A DNA stretch of 64,000 nt from Zoogloea oleivorans (GTDB taxonomy: Bacteria; Pseudomonadota; Gammaproteobacteria; Burkholderiales; Rhodocyclaceae): contig JAOAUC010000014.1 in the NCBI GenBank assembly GCA_030157785.1, forward strand, positions 20,452-84,451, in the 5' to 3' direction. Shown here in pieces: positions 31,891-43,456 of the stretch (the stretch's first letter is position 1; each line of letters opens with the position of its first letter). The position numbers were made by a program, and so were the translations under genes. The notes under the pieces are model-generated. The model was not told the origin of the DNA. It was given only the letters and a program-made list of their open reading frames with translations, and did not search any database.

Positions 31891-32561
31891 GGCGGCGATC
31901 TGCCGCCCTTGACCGCATGCCGCAGCTCAGCCCCGCCATTCTTTATGCCGACGATGCCCTGATCGTTGCCGACAAGCCTGCCGGCCTGCTCTCGGTGCCC
32001 GCGCGGGGGGAGGAGCGGCAGGACTGCCTGGCCAGCCGGGTGCAGGCGCTTTATCCGGATGCGCTGATCGTGCATCGCCTCGACATGGCCACCTCGGGGC
32101 TGATCGTGCTGGCCCGGGGTGCCGAGATGCTGCGCCGGATCAGCCTGGCCTTCGAGCAACGCATCGTCGGCAAGCACTACTGCGCGCTGGTGCATGGGCA
32201 CATTGCCAACGATGCCGGCGAGATCGCCCTGCCACTCGGCGCCGACCCCGACAACCGCCCGCGCCAGATCGTCGACGCTGTGGGCGGTCGTCGTGCCCTG
32301 ACCCGCTACCGGGTCATGGCGCGCAGCGGAGACGGCGACGCGGCCACTTCCCGCGTGGAACTCAAGCCGGTGACCGGCCGCACCCATCAGCTGCGCGTGC
32401 ACCTGATGTCGATCGGCCACGCCATCGTGGGCGACCCGCTGTATGCCGCGCCCGACAGTGCGGCGCGTTACGCCCGCATGCACCTGCACGCCGCCAGCCT
32501 GGCCTTCATCCATCCGCACACCCGGGTGCCGGTGTGTTTTGAAAGCATGGTGCCGTTCTGA
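31887..32561 (+). CDS. RluA-family pseudouridine synthase
   Basis: 224 aa; [40 protein letters not shown]; overlaps response-regulator stop. Confidence 0.92.
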   Translation: MRRRSAALDRMPQLSPAILYADDALIVADKPAGLLSVPARGEERQDCLASRVQALYPDALIVHRLDMATSGLIVLARGAEMLRRISLAFEQRIVGKHYCALVHGHIANDAGEIALPLGADPDNRPRQIVDAVGGRRALTRYRVMARSGDGDAATSRVELKPVTGRTHQLRVHLMSIGHAIVGDPLYAAPDSAARYARMHLHAASLAFIHPHTRVPVCFESMVPF

Positions 32562-33343
32562 TGACCTGTTCCGGTGACAAAACCCCCATGAAAGGAGCAG
32601 GCGGCCACTTGTACTTCCGGGTCTTGCTGGCCATTGTTGCCGGCGGCGTCCTGGGCTATGTCGCGCCGCAAACAGCCGTAGCGCTCAAGCCCCTGGGCGA
32701 CGGGTTTATTGCGCTGGGGGTCATGCACATTGCCAAGCCCGGAAAGGGCTTCAATGTCGATCCGGCGACGCTGGATGCGGGGGCCGTCGCCAGCCATGCG
32801 AAGGCCGCATCCAGCCAGAGCACCGTCGATTTCATTCTCCACATCATCCCGAAGACCTTTGCCGATGCCTTTACCGACTCGGGCAACCTGTTGCAGGTGC
32901 TGTTTGTGGCCATTCTCTTTGGCTACGCCCTGTTGCAGCTGGGTCAGGCGGGAAAGACCGTGCATCTGCTGATTGAAGAGTGTTCGCGGATCTTTTTCGT
33001 GATGCTGGTACTGGGGTCGGTGGCGGCGCTGGCCGGCTTCAACATCCTGCGCTTTCTCGCCTATATCAAGGAAGAGCTGCTGACCGTGCTGGGCGTGGCG
33101 ATGCTGACCTCGAAAGGCGCGGCGGGTGTCACCGGTTCGGGCTTCATCACCCTGGCCGCCACACTGGCGGTGGTACCGTCGATTCCGGTCGCCGGTCTGG
33201 CTCTTATCCTCGGTATTGATCGCTTCATGTCGGAGGCGCGTGCGTTGACCAATTTCATCGGCAACGGGGTGGCCGCGATGGTGATTGCCGCATGGGAAAA
33301 GGAGCTGGACCGCAAGCGCATGAAGGATGCGCTGGGCGGCTGA
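32561..33343 (+). pseudogene. DctA-like dicarboxylate/cation symporter with three apparent in-frame internal deletions (260 aa)
   Basis: Retains LYFRVLLAIVAGGVLGYV, KPLGDGFI, KPGKGFNVDPATLD, STVDFILHIIPKTFADAF, LTSKGAAGVTGSGFITLAATLA, LILGIDRFMSEARALTNFIGNGVA; serine-rich HP1 and NLDGT segments missing. Confidence 0.85.
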
Positions 33344-33345
33344 GT

Positions 33346-35300
<1,955 letters not shown>

Positions 35301-35304
<4 letters not shown>

Positions 35305-36278
35305 TCGTAGCCTCGCGCCTCGCGCACGACAGCCCGCACGTAGGGGCCGCTGTCGCTGGCGTACCACGTGGCGTAGATGCTCCGGGTAGCGGCGATGAAG
35401 GGGGCCGTGTCTACCTTGTCGATGCGCATACCGGCGGCAGTCAGTGCCCGGTAGGCGTCTTCTTCGGCCTGCTGGTTGAGTTCCCGCTGGTAGCGGGTGG
35501 CCTCATCTGCCGCGACGCGGACGATTCCCTGGTCGCCGGGGGGAAGGGCCGACCAGGAGCGGAGGCTCATTATGAAAGGAGTGGTTTCGTACCTGTGGCC
35601 GGTGAGGGTGATGTATTTCTGGACTTCGTGGAGGCGGGCGCCCCGGATGTTGACCAGCGGGTTCTCCTGGCCATCCACGACACGGCGCTTCAGGGCTTTA
35701 TAGAGCCCGGAAAAGCGGATCTGCACGGCGGTTGCGCCAAGGGCTTCGACAATGGCGGTGGCGACCGGATCGGCCGGTGTGCGGATTATCAGGCCGGAAA
35801 AATCGGCGGGCTTGAGCAGCGGGTGGCTGGCGTTCGAGAAGTGCCGGATGCCGTTGTCCCAGAAACCGAGGGCGACGAGGCCGGCGCCGGACAGCCTGGC
35901 GCTCAACTGTTGGCCGAGGGGGCCGTCGAGAATGCGCCAGGCCTGCTCGGGGCGCGAAAACAGGAAGGGCATGCCGAAGGCGTTGATCTCGGGCACCAGC
36001 GCCGATACGGGGCCCTGGCTGTTGGCCGAGATGTCGAGGCTGCCGTTCTGCAGGGCCTTGAGCATGGCGACGTCGTCGCCAAAGCTGGCACCTCCCAGGA
36101 TCTCGACAGTGATCCGGCCGCCGCTCCTGGTCTTGACCGACTTGGCAAAGTGGCGGGCGGCGAGCGCCCGGGGGTGGTCGGGCGTGACTGCATGGCCGAG
36201 CGTGAGTACAGAGTCTGCGTGGGCGGGGTGTCCGGGAAGGATCGCCAAGGCAATAAACAGGCCGCAAAGAGCTTTCAT
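35301..36278 (-). CDS. TRAP-type transporter substrate-binding protein (DctP-like)
   Basis: Signal [75 protein letters not shown]; 4-nt overlap with the kinase gene. Confidence 0.9.
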
Positions 36279-36356
36279 GCGTTTCCCTCTGTGCATGAAT
36301 ACCGTCCTTCGGGAATGAGGGCCGGACGATTCAATATACAGCTTCAGTCAGCAGTC

Positions 36357-37745
36357 TTATTGATGCTGGTCATCGGCAGTGAACGACGCCGGCTTTAATC
36401 CCGGCAGTGCACTGGCCATCCTGCCAACCGGTTCGCGCCAGTTGCCCCGCTGTGTTTGCCGGAACAGCCGCATGCCCGGATACCAGGGGCTGTCGTCGCG
36501 TTCGTGCAGCCAGCGCCAGTCGGCCTTCCAGGCCGGCAGCAGGAGCCAGCACGGCACGCCGAGGGCGCCGGCGAGGTGGGCGGGGGCGCTGTCGATGCTG
36601 ATCAGCAGGTCGAGTCGGGAGAGCAGGGCGGCGCTGTCGGCGAAGTCGCCGATGGCCGGGGCGAGGTCGGTGAGGGGCAAGCCCGGCGGCAGGGGGCCAG
36701 CGTCTTTCTGCAGGCTGAAGAAGCGCACGCCGGGGATCGCCCACAGGGGCGCGAGGACCTCGAGGCCGGGCACGGAGCGCTCGGCGTCGTTGCCGTGCTG
36801 CGGGTTGCCGCGCCACACCAGGCCGACCTTCAGACCGTCACCGGCCAGCAGCGGGGCGAGGCGGGCCACCCGGGCCGGATCGGGGTGCAGGTAGGGAACA
36901 TCGGCCGGGATGATGTCCGGCGTGGTGCCGGCGCGAAGCGGCAGGCTGAGCAGGACGGTCCAGTAGTCGTGATCGGCGAGGCGGGGCAGGGCGTCGGCTT
37001 GGCTGATCACGGTGTCGGGGCCGGCGAGGGATTGCATCAGTGCGGTCTGGCTGGGGCGGCACACCAGCGTGACCTGCGCGGCGCCTTGAGCCTTGAGCCA
37101 GGGCAGGTAGCGGCAGAACTGGATTTCGTCGCCGAGGCCCTGTTCGGGCAGCACGATGATCGATTTGCCGGCCAAGGACTCGCCCTGCCAGTGGCGCAGG
37201 CCGGCGGCGGCAATCGGGTCGGCGGCGCCGGTTGAGTCGGCGTGTTCGTTGAGGCGTCCTTCGTGCAGGAGCCAGCCTTCGGTAAAGCGGCCCTGCGCGA
37301 GGAGCAACTGGCCGAGGTTCATCCGGGCCCTGGCAAAGTCCGGTTGCAGGGCCAGCGCCTGGCGGAAACAGGCTTCGGCTTCGGTCTCCCGGTGCAGGTC
37401 GGTGAGCAGCACGCCGAGGTTGGAATGGGTGCCGGCGGCGTCGGGCTGGTGGGCAAGGGACTGGCGGTAGGCGGCTTCGGCGGCGTCGGGGTGGCCCAGG
37501 CGTTCGAGGGCGATGCCCAGGTTGTTGCAGGCCGGGGCATCGCTTGGGTCGAGCGCGAGGAGGCGCTGCAGGCAGTCGGCGGCGCCGGCGTCATCGCCCA
37601 GTTGCAGGGCGCTCTCGGCGGCGATTTCCAGCAGCGCGGGGTCGTCGCCGGCGAGGGTCATGCCCATGCGGGCGATGCGCAGGGCGTCGGCCGGGGCGCC
37701 GTCGAACAGGCATTGCGCAGCCTGCGTCACGAAGGGGTTGTCCAC
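36357..37745 (-). CDS. TPR-repeat protein with glycosyltransferase family 9-like C-terminus
   Basis: GTG start chosen (VDNPFVTQAAQCLFDG); TPR-like ACNNLGIALERLGHPDAAEAAYRQSL; C-terminal DLLISIDSAPAHLAGALGVPCWLLLPAWKADWRWL. Confidence 0.82.
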   Translation of the reverse strand: MDNPFVTQAAQCLFDGAPADALRIARMGMTLAGDDPALLEIAAESALQLGDDAGAADCLQRLLALDPSDAPACNNLGIALERLGHPDAAEAAYRQSLAHQPDAAGTHSNLGVLLTDLHRETEAEACFRQALALQPDFARARMNLGQLLLAQGRFTEGWLLHEGRLNEHADSTGAADPIAAAGLRHWQGESLAGKSIIVLPEQGLGDEIQFCRYLPWLKAQGAAQVTLVCRPSQTALMQSLAGPDTVISQADALPRLADHDYWTVLLSLPLRAGTTPDIIPADVPYLHPDPARVARLAPLLAGDGLKVGLVWRGNPQHGNDAERSVPGLEVLAPLWAIPGVRFFSLQKDAGPLPPGLPLTDLAPAIGDFADSAALLSRLDLLISIDSAPAHLAGALGVPCWLLLPAWKADWRWLHERDDSPWYPGMRLFRQTQRGNWREPVGRMASALPGLKPASFTADDQHQ

Positions 37746-37762
37746 GCGAGGTCTTTCTATAA

Positions 37763-37786
37763 AACAAACAATATTGTTCGTTTGTT
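37763..37786. promoter_or_regulatory. Putative operator site d (AACAAAC-N10-GTTTGTT)
   Basis: Perfect 7-bp inverted arms; lies between the TPR gene and the 37872 Rieske gene. Confidence 0.65.
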
Positions 37787-37798
37787 GACCATGGTCAA
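37785..37798. promoter_or_regulatory. 14-bp perfect palindrome TTGACCATGGTCAA abutting operator d
   Basis: Read directly from sequence. Confidence 0.5.
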
Positions 37799-37871
37799 TG
37801 TAGGGTTTTGCGTGCTGGGCAGAATCCACTCACCGGCACTCAAGCCGGAATGATCCGGAGGAGACTAATCA

Positions 37872-39263
37872 ATGAATGCACCCTGCGCAATCCAGCACCC
37901 GCGTGTATCACCCGAAAACCTCGGCGATCCGGCCACCTTCCAGCGTCTGCTGGCACAAGAGAAAGTGCCCGTCCCGGCCTTTCTCAAGCCGGCCCCGGCG
38001 GCCGGGCTGGGCGATGCCGATCTGGCGGTGGACCGCTATTTCTCGGCCGATTTCCACCGTCGCGAGATGGCCGGCATGTGGCCTCGCGTGTGGCAGTTCG
38101 TCGGCCGCGACGAAGCCATTCCGAACGCCGGCGACCATCTGGTGTACGACATCGGCGACCGCTCGGTCATCGTGATGCGCGGCGAGGACGGCGTGGTGCG
38201 TGGTTTCGGCAATTCGTGCCTGCACCGGGGTATCGCCCTGCGCCCCGAAGGCGGCCATGTCGAGCAGCTGCGCTGCCCCTTCCACGGCTTCACCTGGGAT
38301 CTGGCCGGCGCCATGAAGAGCCTGCCATGCTCGTGGGACTTCAAGCATCTGGAGCCGGCCCGCCAGGACTTGCCGCAGGTGCGCGTCGAAATCTGGGCGG
38401 GCTTCATCTTCATCAACTTCGACAAGGATGCGCCCTCGCTGGAAAGCTGGCTCGGCGTGATGCCCGCGCACTTTGCCGACTACGGGCTTGATCGGGCGAC
38501 GACCCTGCTGCACGTGCGCAAACGCATCCCGTGCAACTGGAAGCTGGCTCAGGAAGCCTTCTTCGAATCCTTCCACGTGCGTGCCACCCACCCGCACATC
38601 ATGACCTTCACCGACGACGTGGACAGCCAGTACGACGTGTTCAGCGACAACGTGGCGCGCTGCATCACCCCCATGTCCATCGCCAGCCCCAACCTGTCCG
38701 GCGTCACCGAGGCCGAGGTGATGCGCGACTGCATCGCCGCATCCGGCCGCATGTCCGATGCCAACGGCGCAGCCCACCAGCTGCCGGCCGGCATGACAGC
38801 ACGGGAATACATCGGCGAGATGAACCGCGAAGCTTATTCGGCGGCCTCCGGCGTCGACCTGTCGCAGGCGACCCTGGCCGAACTGCAGGACGCGATCCTG
38901 TATTCCGCCTTTCCCAACTTCCAGATCTGGGCCGGCTACTGCGGCAACATCGTGTATCGGGCCATCCCCGACGGGCAGAATCCGGAAAGCTGCATTTACG
39001 ACGTGATGGTGCTCGGTCGCCACAGGGCCGGCGAAGTCCGACCGGCGGCCCCGGCCGTGCATTGGCTGACGGATGACGAGCCTTTCAGCAGTGCCCCGGA
39101 ACTCGGCGCCCTCGGCCCGGTGCTCGATCAGGACATGCGCAACTTGCCGCACATGACCCGCGGCCTCAAGGCCTCGCTGACCGGCGTGGTGACCCTGGCG
39201 AGCTACCAGGAACTGCGCATCCGCGCCCACCACCACACTCTCGACAAATATCTGGCCGACTGA
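37872..39263 (+). CDS. Rieske ring-hydroxylating oxygenase alpha subunit
   Basis: 463 aa; CLHRGIALRPEGGHVEQLRCPFHGFTWDL. Confidence 0.94.
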   Translation: MNAPCAIQHPRVSPENLGDPATFQRLLAQEKVPVPAFLKPAPAAGLGDADLAVDRYFSADFHRREMAGMWPRVWQFVGRDEAIPNAGDHLVYDIGDRSVIVMRGEDGVVRGFGNSCLHRGIALRPEGGHVEQLRCPFHGFTWDLAGAMKSLPCSWDFKHLEPARQDLPQVRVEIWAGFIFINFDKDAPSLESWLGVMPAHFADYGLDRATTLLHVRKRIPCNWKLAQEAFFESFHVRATHPHIMTFTDDVDSQYDVFSDNVARCITPMSIASPNLSGVTEAEVMRDCIAASGRMSDANGAAHQLPAGMTAREYIGEMNREAYSAASGVDLSQATLAELQDAILYSAFPNFQIWAGYCGNIVYRAIPDGQNPESCIYDVMVLGRHRAGEVRPAAPAVHWLTDDEPFSSAPELGALGPVLDQDMRNLPHMTRGLKASLTGVVTLASYQELRIRAHHHTLDKYLAD

Positions 39264-39273
39264 TTTTCGGGGC

Positions 39274-39302
39274 TTGTCACTCGCCGGGGCTGTCGATATA
39301 CT
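39274..39302 (+). promoter_or_regulatory. Sigma70-type promoter TTGTCA-N17-TATACT
   Basis: -35 at 39274-39279, -10 at 39297-39302, upstream of the E1alpha operon. Confidence 0.6.
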
Positions 39303-39309
39303 GCAAAAA

Positions 39310-39333
39310 AACAAACGGGACTGTTGGTTTTGT
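39310..39333. promoter_or_regulatory. Putative operator site e (AACAAAC-N10-GTTTTGT)
   Basis: 24-bp dyad starting 8 nt after the putative -10 box, so covering the expected transcription start. Confidence 0.65.
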
Positions 39334-39425
39334 TTTGGGGCGACGAGCCCCGTCAAAAGTCCCGTTTGCCGGACGAGCCGCCGGCTCCAGGGCTTCCCGT
39401 TACCAACCCAATCGAGAGGTAGGGC

Positions 39426-40412
39426 ATGAGTGAGACAAAGCAACCCGGCAAGGCCACCTTGCTGGAGATCTACCGAATCGCGACCCTGATCAAGACGGCC
39501 GACGACCGCTTCATTGCGCTCATCAAGGCCGGCCAGATCGCCTCGCCGTATTACTCGCCGCGCGGCCAGGAGCTGATTCCGGCGGCCATCTCGGTGAGCC
39601 TGACGCCGGCTGACTACGTGGTGACCACCTACCGGGGCATTCACGACCAGCTGGCCAAGGGCATTCCGCTGAAGCCCTTCGTGGCCGAGCTGTTCGGGCG
39701 TGCCACCGGCACCTGCAAGGGCAAGGGCGGGCCGATGCACGTCACCCACGTGGCCTCCGGCCTGCCGGTCACCACCGGCATCGTCGGTGCCGGCCTGCCG
39801 ATCGCCAACGGTCTGGCGTGGGCCTCGCAACTGAAGGGCACCGACCAGGTCACGGTGGTGAACTTCGGCGACGGCGCCTCCAACATCGGTGCCTTCCACG
39901 AGGCGCTGAACCTGGCCGCCGTGTGGACGCTGCCGGTGATCTTCGTGTGCCAGAACAACGGCTACGCCGAGCACACCAAGTACGAATACGGCACCGGTGC
40001 GGCGACGATTGCCGACCGTGGTCTGGCCTACGGCATCCCCGGTGTCGAGGTGGACGGCAACGACGCCGTCGCCATGTGGCAGGCCGCCAGCACCGCCATT
40101 GCCCGCGCCCGCGCCGGCGACGGTCCGACCCTGCTGGAAGCCAACACCTTCCGCTTCCGTGGTCACCTGATGGGCGACGACAGCCATTACATCCCCAAGG
40201 AAGAAATGGCCGCCGCCATCGCTGCCGACCCGCTGCCGCGCTTCCGCGCCTGGCTGATCGAGCAGGGCCACGCCACCGATGGCCAACTGGCCGACATCGA
40301 GGCCACCAACGTGGCCGCCTTCGAGGAGGCCGTCGAATTCGGACTGGCCAGCCCTTATCCGGATGTATCCGAGCTCGACAAGGACGTCGTTGCCGAGGGA
40401 GCCCAAGCATGA
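39426..40412 (+). CDS. TPP-dependent 2-oxo acid/acetoin dehydrogenase E1 alpha subunit
   Basis: 328 aa; GKGGPMHVTHVASGLPVTTGIVGAGLPIANGLAWASQ; GDGASNIGAFHEALNLAAVWTLPVIFVCQNNGYAEHT. Confidence 0.93.
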   Translation: MSETKQPGKATLLEIYRIATLIKTADDRFIALIKAGQIASPYYSPRGQELIPAAISVSLTPADYVVTTYRGIHDQLAKGIPLKPFVAELFGRATGTCKGKGGPMHVTHVASGLPVTTGIVGAGLPIANGLAWASQLKGTDQVTVVNFGDGASNIGAFHEALNLAAVWTLPVIFVCQNNGYAEHTKYEYGTGAATIADRGLAYGIPGVEVDGNDAVAMWQAASTAIARARAGDGPTLLEANTFRFRGHLMGDDSHYIPKEEMAAAIAADPLPRFRAWLIEQGHATDGQLADIEATNVAAFEEAVEFGLASPYPDVSELDKDVVAEGAQA

Positions 40413-41404
40413 GCGCCGTTCAAGCCAAGAAGATCAACATCGTCCAGGCCATCAACATGGCCCTCCACGACGCCATGGAGCTGGACAGCTCGGTGGTCGT
40501 CCTCGGTGAGGACATCGCCGACCGCGAAGGCGGCGGGGTGTTCAAGTGCACCGCCGGCCTGTCGGGCAAGTTCGGTACCGGGCGGGTCAAGTCCACCCCG
40601 ATCGCCGAGCAGGCGATTGTCGGCGCCGCCGTGGGCGGCGCGCTGGCCGGCCTGCGTCCGGTGGCCGAGATCATGCTGATGAACTTCACCACGGTGGCCA
40701 TGGACCAGATCGTGAACCACGCGGCCAAGCTGCGCTTCATGACCGGCGGCCAGACCCACGTGCCGCTGGTGATCCGTACCACCACCGGTGCCGGCTTCGG
40801 CACCGGCGGCCAGCACGCCGACTACCTGGAAGCCTGGTTTGCCCACACCGCCGGCCTCAAGGTGGTGGCCCCGTCGAATCCGGCCGACGCCTACGGTCTG
40901 CTGCTGTCGTGCATCTTCGACGACGATCCGTGCATCTTCATCGAGAACCTGCCCCTGTACTTCGTGCCCGGCGAAGCCCCGGTACCCGGCCAGCGCGTGC
41001 CCATCGGCAAGGCCAAGGTGGTGCAGGAAGGCACCGACATCACCCTGATCAGCTACAGCAAGACCCTCCATGAGGTGATTGCCGCCGCCAAGGATCTGGC
41101 CAGGGAAGGTGTATCGGCCGAAGTCATCGACCTGCGCACCATCTCCCCGCTGGACATGCCGACCATCCTCGCCTCGGTGGCCAAGACCGGCCGCGCCGTG
41201 GTGGCCCACGAAGCCCAGGTGGATTTTGGTGTCGGTGCGGAAATCTCCGCCCGTCTGCACAAGGCGCTCTTCGGCACGCTCAAGGCACCGGTTGCCCGCG
41301 TCGGTGCGGCCCGCTCGCCGGTGCCCTTCTCCAAGCCCCTCGAAAGCGCCTTCGTGCCCACCAAGGAACGCATCCTGGCGGCCATTCGCGAAACGCTCAA
41401 GTAA
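40409..41404 (+). CDS. TPP-dependent 2-oxo acid/acetoin dehydrogenase E1 beta subunit
   Basis: 331 aa; INMALHDAMELDSSVVVLGEDIADREGGGVFKCTAGL; TPIAEQAIVGAAVGGALAGLRPVAEI. Confidence 0.94.
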   Translation: MSAVQAKKINIVQAINMALHDAMELDSSVVVLGEDIADREGGGVFKCTAGLSGKFGTGRVKSTPIAEQAIVGAAVGGALAGLRPVAEIMLMNFTTVAMDQIVNHAAKLRFMTGGQTHVPLVIRTTTGAGFGTGGQHADYLEAWFAHTAGLKVVAPSNPADAYGLLLSCIFDDDPCIFIENLPLYFVPGEAPVPGQRVPIGKAKVVQEGTDITLISYSKTLHEVIAAAKDLAREGVSAEVIDLRTISPLDMPTILASVAKTGRAVVAHEAQVDFGVGAEISARLHKALFGTLKAPVARVGAARSPVPFSKPLESAFVPTKERILAAIRETLK

Positions 41405-41444
41405 GCCTCAAGTCATTCCCAACCAAAAATCAAAGGACACGAAC

Positions 41445-41675
41445 ATGGCAACCGAAATCATTCTCCCCAAGCTCGGCTTCTCCGTGAATGAGGCCATCCT
41501 CACCGAATGGATGGTCGCCGACGGCGCCCCGGTGACCCAGGGCCAGCTGCTCTACACCATGGAAAGCGAAAAGTCGGTTCAGGAAGTCGAGGCCCCGGCC
41601 GACGGCACCCTGAAGATCATCAAGGAAGCCGGCGAGACCTACGAGGTCGGCACCGTCATCGGCGAGCTCGTCTGA
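41445..41675 (+). CDS. Stand-alone lipoyl (biotinyl/lipoyl) carrier protein, 76 aa
   Basis: MATEIILPKLGFSVNEAILTEWMVADGAPVTQGQLLYTMESEKSVQEVEAPADGTLKIIKEAGETYEVGTVIGELV; ESEKS lysine. Confidence 0.9.
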   Translation: MATEIILPKLGFSVNEAILTEWMVADGAPVTQGQLLYTMESEKSVQEVEAPADGTLKIIKEAGETYEVGTVIGELV

Positions 41676-42442
41676 TGTCCGCCGCGCCCGACGCCAAGCC
41701 CGTGCCGGTGTGGCCGGCTACGCTGCCGCCGATGCCGGTGGTCGATTTCGCGCTGTTCGGCGAAGTCGAAACGGTGCCGCTGCCGCGCCACCAGAAGCTG
41801 GTGGCGTCCTTTCTGTCCCGCAACTGGGCGCAGATTCCCCACGTCACCCACCACGACGAGGCCGAAGCCCCGACGCTGGACACGGTGCGCAAGGCGCTGG
41901 GCGAGCAGCTCGGCATCAAGCTCACCCCGGTGCCCTTCCTGATCAAGGCGGCGGTCAAGGCGCTGCAGGCCTTTCCGCGCTTCAATGCCTCGCTGGCGCC
42001 CAACGGCGACGGGCTGGTGATGAAGCACTACTTTCACATCGGCGTGGCGGTGGAAACCCCCAGCGGCCTGGTGGTGCCGGTGATCCGCGACTGCGACAAG
42101 AAGTCGATCGGTGAAATCGCCCTCGAACTGGCCGAAAAGGCCGAGCGGGCGCGCACCAAGGGCCTGCCGATCACCGAGATGTCGGGCGGCTGCTTCTCGA
42201 TCAGTTCTCTCGGCAACCTGGGCGGCACGGGCTTCACGCCCATCATCAACGCCCCCGAGCTGGCCATTCTCGGCGTCACCCGCGCCGGTGAAAAGCTCAA
42301 GCTGGTGGATGGGCAAGTGCGCAGCGTGCCGGTGATTCCCCTGTCCCTGAGCTACGACCACCGGGTGATCAACGGGGCCGATGCGGCCCGCTTCACCCGC
42401 TTTATTGCCGACGCCCTGGCGGACCCGGCAGCCCTGGCCTGA
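41675..42442 (+). CDS. 2-oxo acid dehydrogenase E2 catalytic (acyltransferase) domain protein lacking lipoyl domain
   Basis: 255 aa; IPHVTHHDEAEAPTLD, GGCFSISSLGNLGGTGFTPIINAPELAILGV, SYDHRVINGADAARF. Confidence 0.92.
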   Translation: MSAAPDAKPVPVWPATLPPMPVVDFALFGEVETVPLPRHQKLVASFLSRNWAQIPHVTHHDEAEAPTLDTVRKALGEQLGIKLTPVPFLIKAAVKALQAFPRFNASLAPNGDGLVMKHYFHIGVAVETPSGLVVPVIRDCDKKSIGEIALELAEKAERARTKGLPITEMSGGCFSISSLGNLGGTGFTPIINAPELAILGVTRAGEKLKLVDGQVRSVPVIPLSLSYDHRVINGADAARFTRFIADALADPAALA

Positions 42443-42467
42443 CCTTTCGACAAGGAACAATAAGAAC

Positions 42468-43262
42468 ATGACCTCAACGGAAAGAATGAAAGCCATCCAG
42501 CAGACCTTCTCGCTGGAAGGCCGGGTAGCCCTGGTGACCGGTGCCGGTACGGGCATCGGCGAGCACTTCGCCCATGTGCTGGCGGCGGCGGGCGCCAAGG
42601 TGGCCTGCGTGGCCCGCCGCGTCGAACGGGTCGAGGCGGTGGCGCAGGAAATCCGCGCGGCCGGGGGCGAAGCCTTTGGTTGCCGCATGGACGTTGCGGA
42701 TCGGGACTCGATCCGCCTCGGCTTCAAGCAGATCGAAGCGCATTACGGGCCGGTGGACATCCTGGTCAATAACGCCGGCCTCGCCAACCCGACGGTTTTC
42801 CAGGAGATGTCCGACGAGCAATGGACCTCGCTTCTGGACGTGAATCTGTCCGGCCCCTTCTTTGCCGCACAGGAAATGGCCCGGCGTCTCATTGCCACGG
42901 GCAAGCCGGGCTCGATCATCAACATTGCCTCGATTCTTGGCCACCTGGCTTACCCGGCCTTCCTCAACTACGGTACAACCAAGGGTGCGTTGATTCACAT
43001 GACCCGCTACATGGCGCTGGATTTGCTGCCTCATTCCATTCGGGTGAATGCGATTGCGCCGGGTTATTTCCCCAGCGAAATGACCAATCCATTTTACGAA
43101 TCGGAAGCCGGCAAGAAGGAAATCGCCAATCTGCCGGCCAAGCGCCTGGGGCGTCTGGAAGAGCTGGATGGCCCGTTGCTGCTGCTGGCCAGCGAGGCTT
43201 CATCGTTCATGAACGGAAGCGTATTAACCGTGGACTATGGACACTCCGTGCGCTTGTCGTAG
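42468..43262 (+). CDS. SDR family oxidoreductase
   Basis: 264 aa; TGAGTGIG, NNAG, YGTTK. Confidence 0.92.
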   Translation: MTSTERMKAIQQTFSLEGRVALVTGAGTGIGEHFAHVLAAAGAKVACVARRVERVEAVAQEIRAAGGEAFGCRMDVADRDSIRLGFKQIEAHYGPVDILVNNAGLANPTVFQEMSDEQWTSLLDVNLSGPFFAAQEMARRLIATGKPGSIINIASILGHLAYPAFLNYGTTKGALIHMTRYMALDLLPHSIRVNAIAPGYFPSEMTNPFYESEAGKKEIANLPAKRLGRLEELDGPLLLLASEASSFMNGSVLTVDYGHSVRLS

Positions 43263-43456
43263 AATCCGGTCGCAATCAAGACGTTGAAGCATGAGGAAAA
43301 CGCGTTCATGACCCGTGGCAAAAGTTCGCGGGCAGGAACCACCAGGGAAGCGGAAAGACGGTATGGCAGTGCAAGGCTGCAGGTTCGTGCATGGGCGCGG
43401 GCCACGTCTTTCCTGTGCAGTATCGACTTGCTCGTCAGGTCTGAGGGATACCGAAA

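Noticed and set aside
37908-40406. 832-aa minus-strand ORF
   Set aside because: Antisense to the Rieske and E1alpha genes; low-complexity G/H/V-rich translation typical of a shadow ORF.
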